From: Natrinema pellirubrum DSM 15624
Lineage (GTDB): Archaea > Halobacteriota > Halobacteria > Halobacteriales > Natrialbaceae
Length of the DNA stretch: 64,000 nucleotides
Direction: 5' to 3'
Assembly (NCBI RefSeq): GCF_000230735.2
Contig: NC_019962.1
Location: 1,736,001 to 1,800,000 of the forward strand
Part shown: in pieces, positions 26,035 to 35,574 of the stretch
Position numbering within the stretch: position 1 is the stretch's first letter
Layout: each line of letters starts with the position of its first letter
Notes under the pieces: model-generated
The model's input: the letters and a program-made list of their open reading frames with translations, nothing else
Told to the model about the DNA's origin: nothing
The model's database searches: none
Program-made: the position numbers and the translations under genes

Positions 26035-26850
26035 CTAACTCGCCGCCTGCGATAGGTTATGCACGATACACTTGCGCGTGAGCTCTCGGAACTGGCCGTG
26101 CCAGCTCCGAGAGCGTAACTTCTCACCGTCATCCTTCAGTAGTGAGAACGCAGTCTCACTCAGTGTCCGCTGATGGTACAGATCTTCGTCCATCCGAGCG
26201 TTATGCGCTTTCTTCAGCGCATTGTGCTCCTTGTGCTTGATTAGCGGTCGTGTCGCGCCAGCGCGACACTCCTCTCTGAGATCTGACCACGAATAGTTCG
26301 CATCTGCAAGGAACTCTTGCAGGTCTTCGGCGTTGCGCCGATAGACCTGCAAGCCGATGTGTCCGTCCCACTTGCGCTTCGTCGTGAAATGAACGTCTTT
26401 GATCGCCAGTGACTCTGTATCGACCAAAACCGTCGTCTTCAGCTTATGAAACGAGAAGCCAGCACGATTCCGGTAATGATAGCTGGTCTGATCTCGCTGG
26501 AAGCCACTGGCGTCGATTGCTGCTGTTCCCGACCAGCCAGCCTGCTCCGCACTGCGGCGGAGCAGGCTGCGGAGCTCACGCATGTCGACCTGTTGCTCCC
26601 ATCGACAGAGCGTGGTGTGATCCGGCGATTTGTCGATGTTGAGCTCTTCACGGATGGCTCTGGAGTCATTGAACCATGCTTCAGTCTCTCGGAAATCTTT
26701 GTCGAGTTCCGCATGCAAGAGGATAAACGCGATCTGAGCCCACTCGGCGAACCCGCTGGCGCCGTCCGGCGCAGCGGGTTCGTCAGGGTTATCCACGTGC
26801 TGTTTGGCAAGATTCTTACACTGCCGTATGATCGGTCGTTTCGACCTCAT
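26035..26850 (-). CDS. IS5-family transposase
   Basis: 271 aa from the ATG at 26848-26850 (MRSKRPIIRQCKNLAKQ). It looks complete. Catalytic acids of the DDE domain are in TAAIDASGFQRD, LADANYSWSDL and LSETAFSLLKDD; the Arg-rich segment KLRSRSWHGQFRELTRK near the C-terminus is typical. No stop or frameshift is visible, making it one of the few whole transposases in the window. I could not delimit the terminal inverted repeats with confidence. The right end lies beside a 57-codon frame that may have been cut by the insertion. Confidence 0.85.
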   Translation of the reverse strand: MRSKRPIIRQCKNLAKQHVDNPDEPAAPDGASGFAEWAQIAFILLHAELDKDFRETEAWFNDSRAIREELNIDKSPDHTTLCRWEQQVDMRELRSLLRRSAEQAGWSGTAAIDASGFQRDQTSYHYRNRAGFSFHKLKTTVLVDTESLAIKDVHFTTKRKWDGHIGLQVYRRNAEDLQEFLADANYSWSDLREECRAGATRPLIKHKEHNALKKAHNARMDEDLYHQRTLSETAFSLLKDDGEKLRSRSWHGQFRELTRKCIVHNLSQAAS

Positions 26851-26919
26851 ATCGCCAGACGGCGTCCAATTCCCCACAAGTCTCACGGAATTCAGCCGAG
26901 AACAAGGCTGAAACTGGTG

Positions 26920-27093
26920 CTATTCGACGCTGCAACAGAGCAACATGACCACTACCAGCTGTCCGTACCATCTGTCGGGAGATTCGTGCAGTATATCGCG
27001 GACGAGCGGTAGACTGTTCTCGTCCGCGTTACTGAGCGCCTGTCTCAGATGACGCTCGATCTGTGAGGGGTGGACAGGGGTCGAGTCAGCCAT
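26920..27093 (-). CDS. Small protein, possibly 3'-truncated by the IS5 element
   Basis: 57 codons, starting MADSTPVHPSQIERHLRQAL and continuing SNADENSLPLVRDILHESPD. The start lies 6 bases after the MATE transporter stop on the same strand, so it is probably the last gene of that operon. The first 40 residues look like a real acidic helical haloarchaeal protein; the end (LVVVMLLCCSVE) does not, and reads into the IS5 flank. I take it as a gene whose natural C-terminus was replaced by the insertion. Confidence 0.55.
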   Translation of the reverse strand: MADSTPVHPSQIERHLRQALSNADENSLPLVRDILHESPDRWYGQLVVVMLLCCSVE

Positions 27094-27098
27094 TGGTA

Positions 27099-28583
27099 TC
27101 AGTCATCACCTGCTACTGTCTCAACACTCGTTTCGTCGAGATCAACGTTGGGTTCGGTCAGGTCGCTCCCGCGCCACGTACCACCTTGATACCACACGTA
27201 TGCAATGATCGCTCCGGCGACGTTCGAAACCGCAAACGATAGCCAGACACCCGTTTCTCCGAGCGGACCTGCGGTGATCCACGCGACAGGGAAGCGAATA
27301 ACACCAAGCGTCAATACGGAGATTGCCGCCGCAGTGAGCGTTTTCCCAGCACCGCGGAAACTACCTGTATACGCCCGCATAATACCCATAAACCCGAACG
27401 TCAGCGCGACGTACCGAATGAATTCCGCACCGATATCAACAACTTGGGCGGCGTTCGCCTGATTCGCACCGACGAATATCGAGACGATGGGTTCAGGGAA
27501 CAGGAAGGCGGCGATCCCTGTGACCGTGAGAAGCCCGAAGAGAACCTTTGCCGCCAGCCCCGCCGCCTGTGCGGCTCGGTCCGGTTTGTCGGCTCCGATG
27601 TTCTGGCCAGTCATCGTTTCGACACCACGGGCGACGGCAAGGGCGGGGAGGAAGGCAACCGAGAAGACACGCGTGCCGATACCGTACGCGGCAACAACTG
27701 TATCCGGGAATATCGCAACGATAACCAACAGCAGGTTCATCGAGAGCGCCCGGCCAGTGCCCTCAATCGATGCCGGCAGACCGATACGAACGAGGCGGCG
27801 GAGATACGAGAGGTCCGGGACCATATCGCGGAGGTGGATCTGAACGCCACGTTCGCCACGGAACATGATCAATAGGCCGACAACCAGTGCGAGCGCACGC
27901 GAGAACACGGTAGCGATGGCTGCGCCTTGAATTCCGAGTTCGGGGAATGCCACCGTACCAATGAGCGGCTCGTTCTCGACGACAGTCCAGCCGAAGATGA
28001 GGAACGGATCGAGAATGATGTTGAGTACGACCGACCCAAACATGACGAGCATTGGGGTGATTGTATCCCCGTATCCGCGCATGAGCGAGACGAAGACGGC
28101 GAACCCGAACATGAACACGAGACCGAGTGAGATGACCTCCATATAACTCGTCGCCAGTGGTAACACGTCCTGCGACGCGCCCATCAGACCAAGAAAATTG
28201 TCGACACCGACGTAGCCGATGCTGCCGAGGATGATTGAGGCAATAACGGCGAACGTTACTGTCTGCGAGGCAGCGTATTCGGCCTTGCGCTCTTCGCCAG
28301 CACCGGTGAATTGTGCGACAAGGACGCTGCCGGCGACGGAAATCCCCATCCCAAGTGAGATGAGCAGAAACACCATCGGAAAGGCAAAGCTAATTGCGGC
28401 GAGTGCGTCAGTGTTGTACTGACCCAGCCAGAACGTGTCCGCGAGATTGTACGCGGTCTGGAAGAGGTTTGTGACGACGATTGGCATCGAGAGGAAGAAC
28501 AGTGGTTTCCCGATGCTGCCTGATGTCAGGTCGAACTCTTCGGGTCCCTTAAAGAGGGATTGGATGCGGCTGCAAACGCTCAT
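27099..28583 (-). CDS. MATE-family efflux transporter
   Basis: 494 aa with 12 membrane helices arranged in two six-helix halves, as in MATE/NorM exporters. Recognisable segments: PIVVTNLFQTAYNLADTFWLG in the first helix region and VAQFTGAGEERKAE, then GLPASIEGTGRALSM opening the second half. It should expel cationic drugs or toxic compounds in exchange for Na+ or H+. Its start overlaps the TetR-family gene stop by one base, so the pump is co-expressed with its presumed repressor. Confidence 0.94.
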   Translation of the reverse strand: MSVCSRIQSLFKGPEEFDLTSGSIGKPLFFLSMPIVVTNLFQTAYNLADTFWLGQYNTDALAAISFAFPMVFLLISLGMGISVAGSVLVAQFTGAGEERKAEYAASQTVTFAVIASIILGSIGYVGVDNFLGLMGASQDVLPLATSYMEVISLGLVFMFGFAVFVSLMRGYGDTITPMLVMFGSVVLNIILDPFLIFGWTVVENEPLIGTVAFPELGIQGAAIATVFSRALALVVGLLIMFRGERGVQIHLRDMVPDLSYLRRLVRIGLPASIEGTGRALSMNLLLVIVAIFPDTVVAAYGIGTRVFSVAFLPALAVARGVETMTGQNIGADKPDRAAQAAGLAAKVLFGLLTVTGIAAFLFPEPIVSIFVGANQANAAQVVDIGAEFIRYVALTFGFMGIMRAYTGSFRGAGKTLTAAAISVLTLGVIRFPVAWITAGPLGETGVWLSFAVSNVAGAIIAYVWYQGGTWRGSDLTEPNVDLDETSVETVAGDD

Positions 28584-29182
28584 TACTGTGCGACCTCCGG
28601 TTGTTTGTCGGCGAGCAGTTGTTGCTCGATGTATATCGTCATCATATTGTAGAGTTGATCAGAGGAGTGGTCGATAGCGACGTGGCGAGTGTGCGCACCA
28701 ATAATGGTCGTTGCGAGGTATTCCGCATCGTCGGCTGGCGTGATGGAGTCGTCGAACTCGCCGGTGTCTACGCCGGCTGCGAGTATCGCTCGCAGTTGTT
28801 CGAATAGAAACTCATCGAAGTCGGTGATGCGCTTCTGTAAAGTCGAATTGTATGGGGCCTGTGCTGTTAGTTCGAGCATCGCGGTTCTGAACGGCCTCAG
28901 CGACGAGTCAGCGTCGCTAGTGAGTAATTCTTGGAGGAGACCCTCAAGTTGTTCATACGGTGTGTCACCGTTGTGAGTGCCCACGCGGTCGGTGAACCGT
29001 TCGTACAGTTCATCGAGGAAAGAGATGAATAATTCGTCTTTGGAGCCGTAGTAGTAGTGGATTGATCCCTTGCTCTTGTCTGTTTCAGCAGCTATATCCT
29101 GGAGTGTGAGATTCGCATAGCCATACTCACAGAGGGCATGATACGTCGCATCCAAGATCTCGGTGGCTGGATCGTCCGCCAT
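28583..29182 (-). CDS. TetR-family regulator of the MATE operon
   Basis: 199 aa. Residues about 5-55 are the TetR helix-turn-helix (TEILDATYHALCEYGYANLTLQDIA, then TDKSKGSIHYYYGSKDELF); the rest is the helical ligand-binding domain. TetR proteins usually repress a neighbouring efflux gene until a drug binds. A palindrome ACTAAC-CA-GTTAGT starts 19 bases before the ATG, positioned to give autorepression of the whole TetR-MATE operon. Confidence 0.92.
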   Translation of the reverse strand: MADDPATEILDATYHALCEYGYANLTLQDIAAETDKSKGSIHYYYGSKDELFISFLDELYERFTDRVGTHNGDTPYEQLEGLLQELLTSDADSSLRPFRTAMLELTAQAPYNSTLQKRITDFDEFLFEQLRAILAAGVDTGEFDDSITPADDAEYLATTIIGAHTRHVAIDHSSDQLYNMMTIYIEQQLLADKQPEVAQ

Positions 29183-29200
29183 TTGCTTGATATTCTATTT

Positions 29201-29214
29201 ACTAACCAGTTAGT
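29201..29214 (-). promoter_or_regulatory. Likely TetR operator
   Basis: ACTAAC and GTTAGT are exact reverse complements separated by CA, and the flanks TTT/AAA extend the symmetry imperfectly. It lies 19-32 bases upstream of the TetR start, inside the region where the promoter must be. Similar CTAAC/GTTAG inverted repeats occur near 34014-34025 and 43745. Confidence 0.6.
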
Positions 29215-29357
29215 CAAAAGGGTTTGGATGTGTTGGTGAAACGAGGGTAACCGCTATTTCGACCTGTATACGCCGATACAAACGGAATTATGAATTGATG
29301 ATCTAGTGGTTTACTCAAAATAGTTATCCTCCTCTGGACTAATATTGGATCAATGGA

Positions 29358-30366
29358 GGGTGTCATAGAACGAGTAGCACACCAAAGAGCAGGGTGAACG
29401 CTGAGGTGGATGAGTTCAGCGACCCTGCAAGATGATCCTTCGGTAGACTCGTTCTTCAATGTCGTGGAGACCGAGACGATAGCGCTGTTCGAGTACCTCT
29501 CCTTCGATTTTCTTGAAGAGTTCGACGTGTTCGCCCCGGCGGAGACAGAGCGAACACGAGACCACGAACCACCAGAGTTGATACGTGGCTTTCTTCACTG
29601 CTACTACAAGGACATCTACGGCATTCGTCCCGTTGAACGAGAGCTTCGGAACACGGTTGTCTGGCTGAGCTGTGGGTTCGATCGACCGGCGTCGAGAGAT
29701 GCGGTCGATCGCTTTCTCACCGACCTCGAACAGGTTGTTGACGAAGTCTTCGACCGACTTGACCTACTGCATCGATTCAACCGATGTGAGGGCGATGCCT
29801 GCCGATCAAGACGCCTACAAGTGCTACGATCCAACCGAGGACGAATACTACCATGGCTACGGCTGCACGATCGTCTCGACCGGGCAAAAGATCCCGATTG
29901 CAGCCGGGTTCACTGAGAGCAAACAAGTACCGGAAGAGACGGCGATGCGCGTCACACGTGACGCGCTCGCCGTTGAGAAACCAATCTGGATGGTCGGTGA
30001 CAGCGCTTACGACACGTTCGACTGGCACGACCACCTGCTGGCCACAGGGGTCGTGCCAGTCGCACCGTACAACGCGCGAAACACCGACGACCCGAAAGAT
30101 ATCGAGTACAGGGTCGAAGACCGCATCGAACAACACAGCGAGGACGTACAGCTGAAACAGTCCACGTTGGATGAGACATACAACCGCCGTACTAGAGTCG
30201 AACGAACTAACGAACCAGTGAAGGTCTGCGGCCTCGGGCATGTGTTCGCCCGAGGCCGCGTCCACGCACGAGCGCAAGTGTACCTTGCCTGTGCCTTCGC
30301 CTCGTCGTCGCTATCACCAACGACGAACGCGGAGACAATCCGGGAAGCACGATTATCACGGTGTGA
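29358..30366 (+). pseudogene. Decayed IS transposase with deletion and two frameshifts
   Basis: An IS end-like GGGTGTCATAGAA at 29358 precedes a frame starting at 29410 (ATG). The N-terminal part reads through VERELRNTVVWLSCGFDRPASRD up to about 29785. The frame then changes, apparently with loss of some 15 codons, to YCIDSTDVRAMPADQDAYK and on through MVGDSAYDTFDWHDHLLA. A one-base deletion near 30285 shifts the last part, whose correct end (VVAITNDERGDNPGSTIITV) stops at 30364-30366. DDE transposase of the IS4/IS5 group; catalytic Asp in IDSTD and GDSAYD. Confidence 0.8.
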
Positions 30367-30399
30367 GAAACCTTCTATCGACTGAATCTGTAACCCTCC

Positions 30400-30417
30400 A
30401 AGGATATCAACAGAGCC
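30400..30417 (+). repeat. Orphan right end of the CTCTGTTGAAA element
   Basis: AAGGATATCAACAGAGCC differs at one position from the last 18 bases of the 125-bp MITE found at 55150-55274. No matching left end occurs within a few hundred bases, so this is a leftover from an older insertion or deletion just downstream of the glutamate dehydrogenase stop. Confidence 0.5.
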
Positions 30418-30455
30418 AATTCAGACAATTCCGAGGTGATTGGTCAGGACGAGTA

Positions 30456-31751
30456 CTACGGCCAGAGTCCACGAGTCGATTTTGCTTTCCCGATGCGCTC
30501 GAGTGCAACCACGTATGCGGCTTCACGCCATGTTACGTCCTTGGTCTCGTAAGTGGTGTAGACATCTTCCCACGAGGAGAGCATTTGACTTTCAAGTTCA
30601 TTATGGACGCGTTCAAGTGACCATTCACGACGGTTAATATCCTGGAGCCACTCAAAATAGGAGACGGTAACGCCACCGGCGTTTGCAAGAATATCGGGGA
30701 GAACCGGGATATCGTGTTCTTCAAAGATCTCATCGGCACCGGTCGTAGTCGGCCCATTAGCCCCCTCCACGATGATGTCTGCCTGAACGTCATCTGCGTT
30801 GTCTTTTGTAAGGACACCACCAATAGCAGCCGGAATGAGTACGTCGACATCGAGCTTGAAGATCTCATCGGCACTGAGCAGCGTGGGTGCATCGTGGGTC
30901 GTCACGGCGTTGGGTTCCTCACTATAAGAGGGGACGGCATGGGTATCGAGACCGCTGGGATCGTAAATTGCGCCTTTTATGTCGGAAACGCTAACAATGT
31001 CAGCACCCCAGTCGTCGAGCGTCCTGGCTGCGTTGGCTCCAACGGAGCCGTATCCCTGAATCGCGATAGTTGTTTCTTCGAGATCGCGATTCTGATAGTT
31101 GATAAACTCGCGCGTAATAATCGCTACGGACCGCCCGGGCGCCTCCTTGCGACCCTTGCTTCCGCCAACAACGGGTGGCTTTCCGGTAACAACACCGGGA
31201 ATAGTTTCCCCTTGTTGCATACTGTAAGCGTCCATCATCCAGGCCATCGTCTGCGAGTTTGTCCCCATGTCCGGTGCAGCGATATCCTTCGTCGGTCCAA
31301 TAACGTCGCGCAACTCTTCAGTAAATCGACGAGTTAGCCGTTCCATTTCACCCTCTGAAAGATCATCCGGATCGACGACGATACCTCCCTTTGCACCCCC
31401 GAACGGTAAGTCCATGACGGCACACTTCCAAGTCATCCACATAGCGAGCCCTTGTGACTCCTTGGATGAGACATCGGGATGGTAACGGATCCCGCCCTTA
31501 TAGGGGCCTCGAACGTCATCGTGCTGGGCGCGGTAGCCAGTATATGTCTCGACCGTGCCGTCATCGCGCTCGAGTGGGACGGTAACTTGAACAACCCGAG
31601 TCGACTCTTTGAGCCGTTCTATCACTCCTTTGTCAACGTTTACATACTTGGACGCGTTCTCAACTTGGTGAAGCGCTGTCGCTAATGCCGAGTTGTCTGG
31701 ATCGTCTGATTCCCTCTCTCCTTCGCTATTAGTTTGCGTTTCCAAACTCAT
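30456..31751 (-). CDS. gdhB: Glutamate dehydrogenase
   Basis: 431 aa from the ATG at 31749-31751; a TTG two codons earlier is less likely. The substrate Lys lies in [14 protein letters not shown], the catalytic Lys in [17 protein letters not shown], and the Rossmann motif [11 protein letters not shown] near residue 225 binds the nicotinamide cofactor; the end [14 protein letters not shown] and [15 protein letters not shown] is typical of hexameric GDH. It interconverts glutamate with 2-oxoglutarate and ammonium. A strong TATA run (ATATATATAC) lies about 36-46 bases upstream. Cofactor preference is not decided; the symbol follows haloarchaeal naming and is tentative. Confidence 0.95.
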   Translation of the reverse strand: MSLETQTNSEGERESDDPDNSALATALHQVENASKYVNVDKGVIERLKESTRVVQVTVPLERDDGTVETYTGYRAQHDDVRGPYKGGIRYHPDVSSKESQGLAMWMTWKCAVMDLPFGGAKGGIVVDPDDLSEGEMERLTRRFTEELRDVIGPTKDIAAPDMGTNSQTMAWMMDAYSMQQGETIPGVVTGKPPVVGGSKGRKEAPGRSVAIITREFINYQNRDLEETTIAIQGYGSVGANAARTLDDWGADIVSVSDIKGAIYDPSGLDTHAVPSYSEEPNAVTTHDAPTLLSADEIFKLDVDVLIPAAIGGVLTKDNADDVQADIIVEGANGPTTTGADEIFEEHDIPVLPDILANAGGVTVSYFEWLQDINRREWSLERVHNELESQMLSSWEDVYTTYETKDVTWREAAYVVALERIGKAKSTRGLWP

Positions 31752-32045
31752 TTCCAACTCACAGATCTATCTCAATTCCACAGGAGTATATATATTATCA
31801 TTATCTCCTTAACCAGATTGGCTCATTCAAGCCTGATCAAGGATTCTCCTTTGGTCTACGTTCGCGGTGCCTGCAAGCGACTGCGTACGGAAGCTCGGAG
31901 TGCCTGGGGACGGGTACGAAATTCCGATCATCATCCAGGACCGCAGTTTCGACGGGGATGGCTCGTACTATTTATCATACACTAATTGTACTTCCGAAAG
32001 GATTCACCCGCTGGGCTTAAGGCATATAAAAACGAATAACTCACT

Positions 32046-32579
32046 ATGCAGTCCATCGAACTCACTCCGAGCCAGAAGAAGGTTCTCCGCGCACTAACAA
32101 ACCTCTACAAAGAGTCTGAGGGTGCCATCAAGGGCGAAGACATCGCCGAACAAGTTGACCGGAACCCAGGGACAATCCGCAACCAGATGCAGAGCCTCAA
32201 AGCACTCCAACTGGTAGAGGGCGTTCCCGGTCCGAAAGGCGGCTACAAACCGACCGCTTCGGCCTACGAAACACTCGATATCCAGCAGTTGGACGACCCA
32301 GTCTCTGTCGCCCTCAAGCACGAGGGGGATCTCGTCGAAGACGTTATTGTCGATGGAATTAACCTCTCGAGCATCCATCATCCAGAACTCTGTCGTGCGG
32401 AGATTCACCTGCAGGGAACGATTAATGACGTCGATGAGGACGATCCAATCACCGTCGGACCAACCCCTCTCTCGAAGCTCGTCATTGGTGGACGCGTCGA
32501 CGGTAAGGACGATACGAATAACATCCTCATCCTCAGGATCGAAGACATGATTGCTCCAGCCGAAAAACCCGACCACTGA
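32046..32579 (+). CDS. Winged-helix regulator (HTH protein related to CBS-HTH type)
   Basis: 177 aa. Residues 1-75 are a winged helix (ELTPSQKKVLRALTNLY, GEDIAEQVDRNPGTIRNQMQ) with the wing VEGVPGPKGGYKPT, as in the archaeal HTH-CBS regulators. The rest is a beta-rich domain (CRAEIHLQGTINDVDEDD, KDDTNNILILRIEDM) with no CBS repeat. A TATA box ATATAAAAAC near 32022-32032 implies a leaderless message. It may regulate itself or the divergent glutamate dehydrogenase. Confidence 0.85.
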   Translation: MQSIELTPSQKKVLRALTNLYKESEGAIKGEDIAEQVDRNPGTIRNQMQSLKALQLVEGVPGPKGGYKPTASAYETLDIQQLDDPVSVALKHEGDLVEDVIVDGINLSSIHHPELCRAEIHLQGTINDVDEDDPITVGPTPLSKLVIGGRVDGKDDTNNILILRIEDMIAPAEKPDH

Positions 32580-32707
32580 CACCGTATCTTACGAGAGCAG
32601 TTTCGCTAACGTTCTCTGTATAGGATAGCCAAGAAAGGTGACACTTACCAAACTTAATAGTCTGATTTGGGAAAACTATTATATAATTTCAGCCAATACA
32701 GACAGAT

Positions 32708-33508
32708 ATGACTCAGAAGACAGCGAAAACTACGGAACGGTCTTTAGATGTGATTGACACGGTTCAGAAATTAGGCGGCGCGACACTCGATGAATTAACC
32801 AATGAATTAGAGATTTCGAGAAGTACGATCCACCTCCATCTCCAAACCCTTCTCAAAGAAGGATATCTCACGAAGGAGGGTGCAGTATATCATATCGGGC
32901 TACGGTTCCTTAACCATGGCGAGTATGCCCGCTCACGCAAGAAGGCGTACACGCTGGCGAAGCAGACTGTAACAGAACTTTCCGACCAAATCGACGAAGA
33001 GGTCGAATTCGTTGTCGAGAATGATAATCGCGGCATTCTCGTCCATGAATCCTTTCATCCGGACAGTCACTTTCCATCTAAGGAACGACATATTTCTACT
33101 GCACCTAGCCCCGCCGGGATCTACTACTATCTTCACAGCGTTGCAACCGGCAAAGCGATCCTTGCTGAATTATCTGACGAACGCGTCAAAGCAGTATTAG
33201 ACGACTGGGGACTCCCCAGACAGACAGAACACACCATCACAGACCGGGACGCCCTCTTACAGGAACTTGAGGGGATTCGCAAACGAGGCGTTGCATTCGC
33301 CGATGAAGAGTACGTCGACAGTCTCAGAGAAGTTGGGCGGCGCGTGACAGGTCCCGATGGGAGCGTTCTCGGTGCGATCGCTATCATTGGACCGAAGTAT
33401 CGATTCACGGATGAGCGATACACTACTGAACTGCCAGAGTTACTGACGGAATGCGTTGATGACCTTGAGACCGAAATCAGAGATTCATACTTGGATGATT
33501 ATCGTTAA
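32708..33508 (+). CDS. IclR-family transcriptional regulator
   Basis: 266 aa. N-terminal winged helix (GATLDELTNELEISRSTIHLHL) and C-terminal effector domain (VATGKAILAELSDERVKAVLDD, GVAFADEEYVDSLREVGRRV). TATA-like TTATATAATTT at about 32680-32690 lies 18-28 bases before the ATG. The last 32 codons are nearly duplicated at 38777-38878, where only this tail of a second IclR gene survives. Target genes are unknown; the acetyl-CoA synthetase-like gene 3 kb downstream is one possibility. Confidence 0.93.
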   Translation: MTQKTAKTTERSLDVIDTVQKLGGATLDELTNELEISRSTIHLHLQTLLKEGYLTKEGAVYHIGLRFLNHGEYARSRKKAYTLAKQTVTELSDQIDEEVEFVVENDNRGILVHESFHPDSHFPSKERHISTAPSPAGIYYYLHSVATGKAILAELSDERVKAVLDDWGLPRQTEHTITDRDALLQELEGIRKRGVAFADEEYVDSLREVGRRVTGPDGSVLGAIAIIGPKYRFTDERYTTELPELLTECVDDLETEIRDSYLDDYR

Positions 33509-33731
33509 ATAATCAAACCGCTTACGAGTTCGATGAATGATCCGAGTATACTGTACCATTATATATCCTATTTTCGGAGCGAGATGACTGACATACATTA
33601 CATTCGTATGTGTGTAATATACTGAATACAATTGCGAAATTTCATAATACATCGTCAATATCATTCAGTATATTCGGATTTTATATACTATAGGGCGTGA
33701 ATGTTGCGTTCTATACCTAGCGAACAGACCG

Positions 33732-33960
33732 TTACGATCCGCCCTTGATGATTTCAGCTACCGCTCCGATCATTGTCCACTCTGGTTCGTCTACGTCCTT
33801 TTGTCCGACCAAAATCAATTCGTTATCTGTACTCGTGATGAATCGACAGTCCGCATTATTGTCCTCACGGGTCCCCTCCCCCGCCTGAAATCCCTGCTGA
33901 AAGAACTTAGCTCCGGTAATATGGAATCTGCCCGTCGTTCCCTCGATGAGGATAATATAA
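33732..33960 (-). pseudogene. N-terminally truncated copy of the 93-aa gene at 39359-39640
   Basis: The minus strand reads EGTTGRFHITGAKFFQQGF and onwards to a stop at 33732-33734, aligning without gaps to the intact gene at 39359-39640 (EGTTAVFHITGAEFFQQEF). The first 20 codons are missing: an in-frame TAA lies upstream and no start codon intervenes. With the IclR gene on its left it forms one half of a duplicated block. Confidence 0.75.
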
Positions 33961-34262
33961 CTCTCTATATAAATGAATTCTTATATTTAAGCGCTTCTTG
34001 AACCGTTTCTTTAACTAACAGTTAGGTCTACTATCAGTATAGTACTGAGTTGAGGGGTTTGTAACAATTTACGCGAACAGGTGTATTACACCAGTACGAT
34101 TGTAATGGGATCGGAGTAGAACCGAATGCGAAGCGGGAGTGATCCTATTATACTGTACTAATAAACAAATCAATAGTAGGGTTTCGATACAGCGTCTATA
34201 CCTCTATTCTGTAGGTGACCGATACTTTGATTACGACCCATTGCGATCAGTCTGATTCATAC
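33961..34262. other. AT-rich spacer
   Basis: No gene. Contains an inverted repeat ACTAAC-A-GTTAG at 34014-34025, like the TetR operator at 29201-29214, and AATCCTATTATACTGTA-type sequence near 34140-34160 also present at 38905-38925 in the duplicated block. Confidence 0.4.
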
Positions 34263-34967
34263 GCCTCTGTTGAAATCCACAGTGAGTTACATGTTCGTTC
34301 TGTAATTCCATGAGATGAAGACCCTCCCGAAATCGCGGATTCTCCGTTTTACTGAAAAGGCGATCCACCTAGCACGCCGAGTCGTCTCTCGGGACTCATT
34401 GAAGTTCTCAAAACACCGCTATACGCTCCCGCAGCCGTTGTCCTTCTGTGTCTCAAAGTTCGGAAGAACACGACCTACCGTGGACTGATTGACATAGCGT
34501 GTCATAGAATACGTCTCATACCCTCAACTTGGCGATTATACAGCTTCCAATTCGCGTGTAATCCTATGAATTTCGTCAGTCATGGGTTTTGCTCAAGGGC
34601 GAAACCGTGAACAACGCCTCCTGAGAACTATTCTATGACACGCTCTGACGAGTTAATCGGGATTCCACGTATTCGTTGAGTTCTTGGATTACCTAAGCTT
34701 CCTGCGACATCAACACTCTGTAAGGCGTTCAATCGGCTTGATATGGCTGTCTGGCGTGTCATATTGACTCCCACAGGACGTTACGTCCGACAAGTGGAGT
34801 TGATCCGTCAGGGTTCAACCGAAGTCACGCATCAAAACACTACACAACGAACTGAACTTACGATTCAGCAGTTCAAAGTGACGCTGTTGGTCGATGTGAA
34901 GGTGAACGAGATCATCAACCTACATGTGATAACAACACAAAAACACGGCAGCCAGATCGTCCCATAG
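34263..34967 (+). pseudogene. Decayed IS5-like transposase, interrupted by a 149-bp MITE
   Basis: A terminal sequence GCCTCTGTTGAAATCC at 34263 is followed by an ATG at 34315. The frame begins MKTLPKSRILRFTEKAIHLA and continues SLKFSKHRYTLPQP, matching the start of the minus-strand transposase at 48890-49372, then shifts frame. At CTGATTGAC it is broken by the element at 34496-34644, after which GAGTTAATCGGGATTCCACG continues the same protein. The remainder (ELTIQQFKVTLLVDVKVNEI) ends at a TAG at 34965-34967. Non-functional. Confidence 0.75.
34496..34644. mobile_element. 149-bp MITE with 16-bp perfect terminal repeats
   Basis: Terminal inverted repeats AGCGTGTCATAGAATA (34496-34511) and TATTCTATGACACGCT (34629-34644) are exact complements. 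The interior has no coding capacity. It sits inside a transposase pseudogene, splitting the Asp-Glu-Leu codons of the host frame, so the insertion site is unambiguous to within a few bases; a short TGAC repeat flanks it. The ends resemble the IS end at 29358 and orphan copies at 45823 and 57392. Confidence 0.8.
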
Positions 34968-35122
34968 ACGAACGAGTGTCAATGTAAATAATGTTCTACG
35001 AAGGCAGTTCGACTAGCGAACCCCTCAAGAATGTCCGGAAAATCAAGTCGAAGGAATCGTGATCGAATTAGAGAACGGGCCAGACCAAATGATTTATCTC
35101 GATCTAATGGGTGATACTGTAT

Positions 35123-35257
35123 ATGGAGCTTGACGAAATGCTTAACGGTGAGCATCTCACAGGCCGGCAATCTGCAATGATATTCTTCGGATGGTTATCA
35201 CTGGTGTTAGTAGCTGGAATTACTCTTCTATTGATCACGAGTGGAACCATTGGGTGA
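35123..35257 (+). CDS. 44-aa single-helix membrane protein
   Basis: Starts MELDEMLNGEHLTGRQSAM and continues into one strong membrane helix (IFFGWLSLVLVAGITLLLI) before stopping after TSGTIG. A well-formed acidic head plus a clean helix argues for a real small gene; the TATA-like GATTTATC at about 35089-35096 is 27-34 bases upstream. No family recognised. Confidence 0.5.
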   Translation: MELDEMLNGEHLTGRQSAMIFFGWLSLVLVAGITLLLITSGTIG

Positions 35258-35574
35258 AATACCTCGAGGTCAAGCCCCGAGGCACTCGGCCTGCTTCACC
35301 GGTAGATGTGAGACTGTATCTGGGCCGAAAGCGACTCGTCCATTGCCGTGTAGTCGATCGCTCGCTAAATGGATTCTGCGCGACGGCTCCTAGCTTCACG
35401 CTGGGTGGATTAGTCACTACGCCCACGTCGGCGGAAAATAGTTACTCTGTTCGACGGCGATCTCCTCGTGGTTGTTCCGGTGACGAGTAAAAATAGCATT
35501 CGTAGCTGCAGCATCCGCAGATCGTTCCGGTATCGTATTCGGCAACGAAGGGATCTCGGCAGGTTCGCCAAATA
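35258..35574. other. Spacer without supported gene
   Basis: Open frames on both strands (for example 35191-35490 plus) give unlikely proteins and partly overlap the 44-aa gene out of frame. I see no repeats or RNA features. Confidence 0.3.

Noticed and set aside
33801-34001. 66-aa plus-strand protein
   Set aside because: It is the antisense of the truncated copy of the 93-aa gene, which aligns without gaps on the minus strand.
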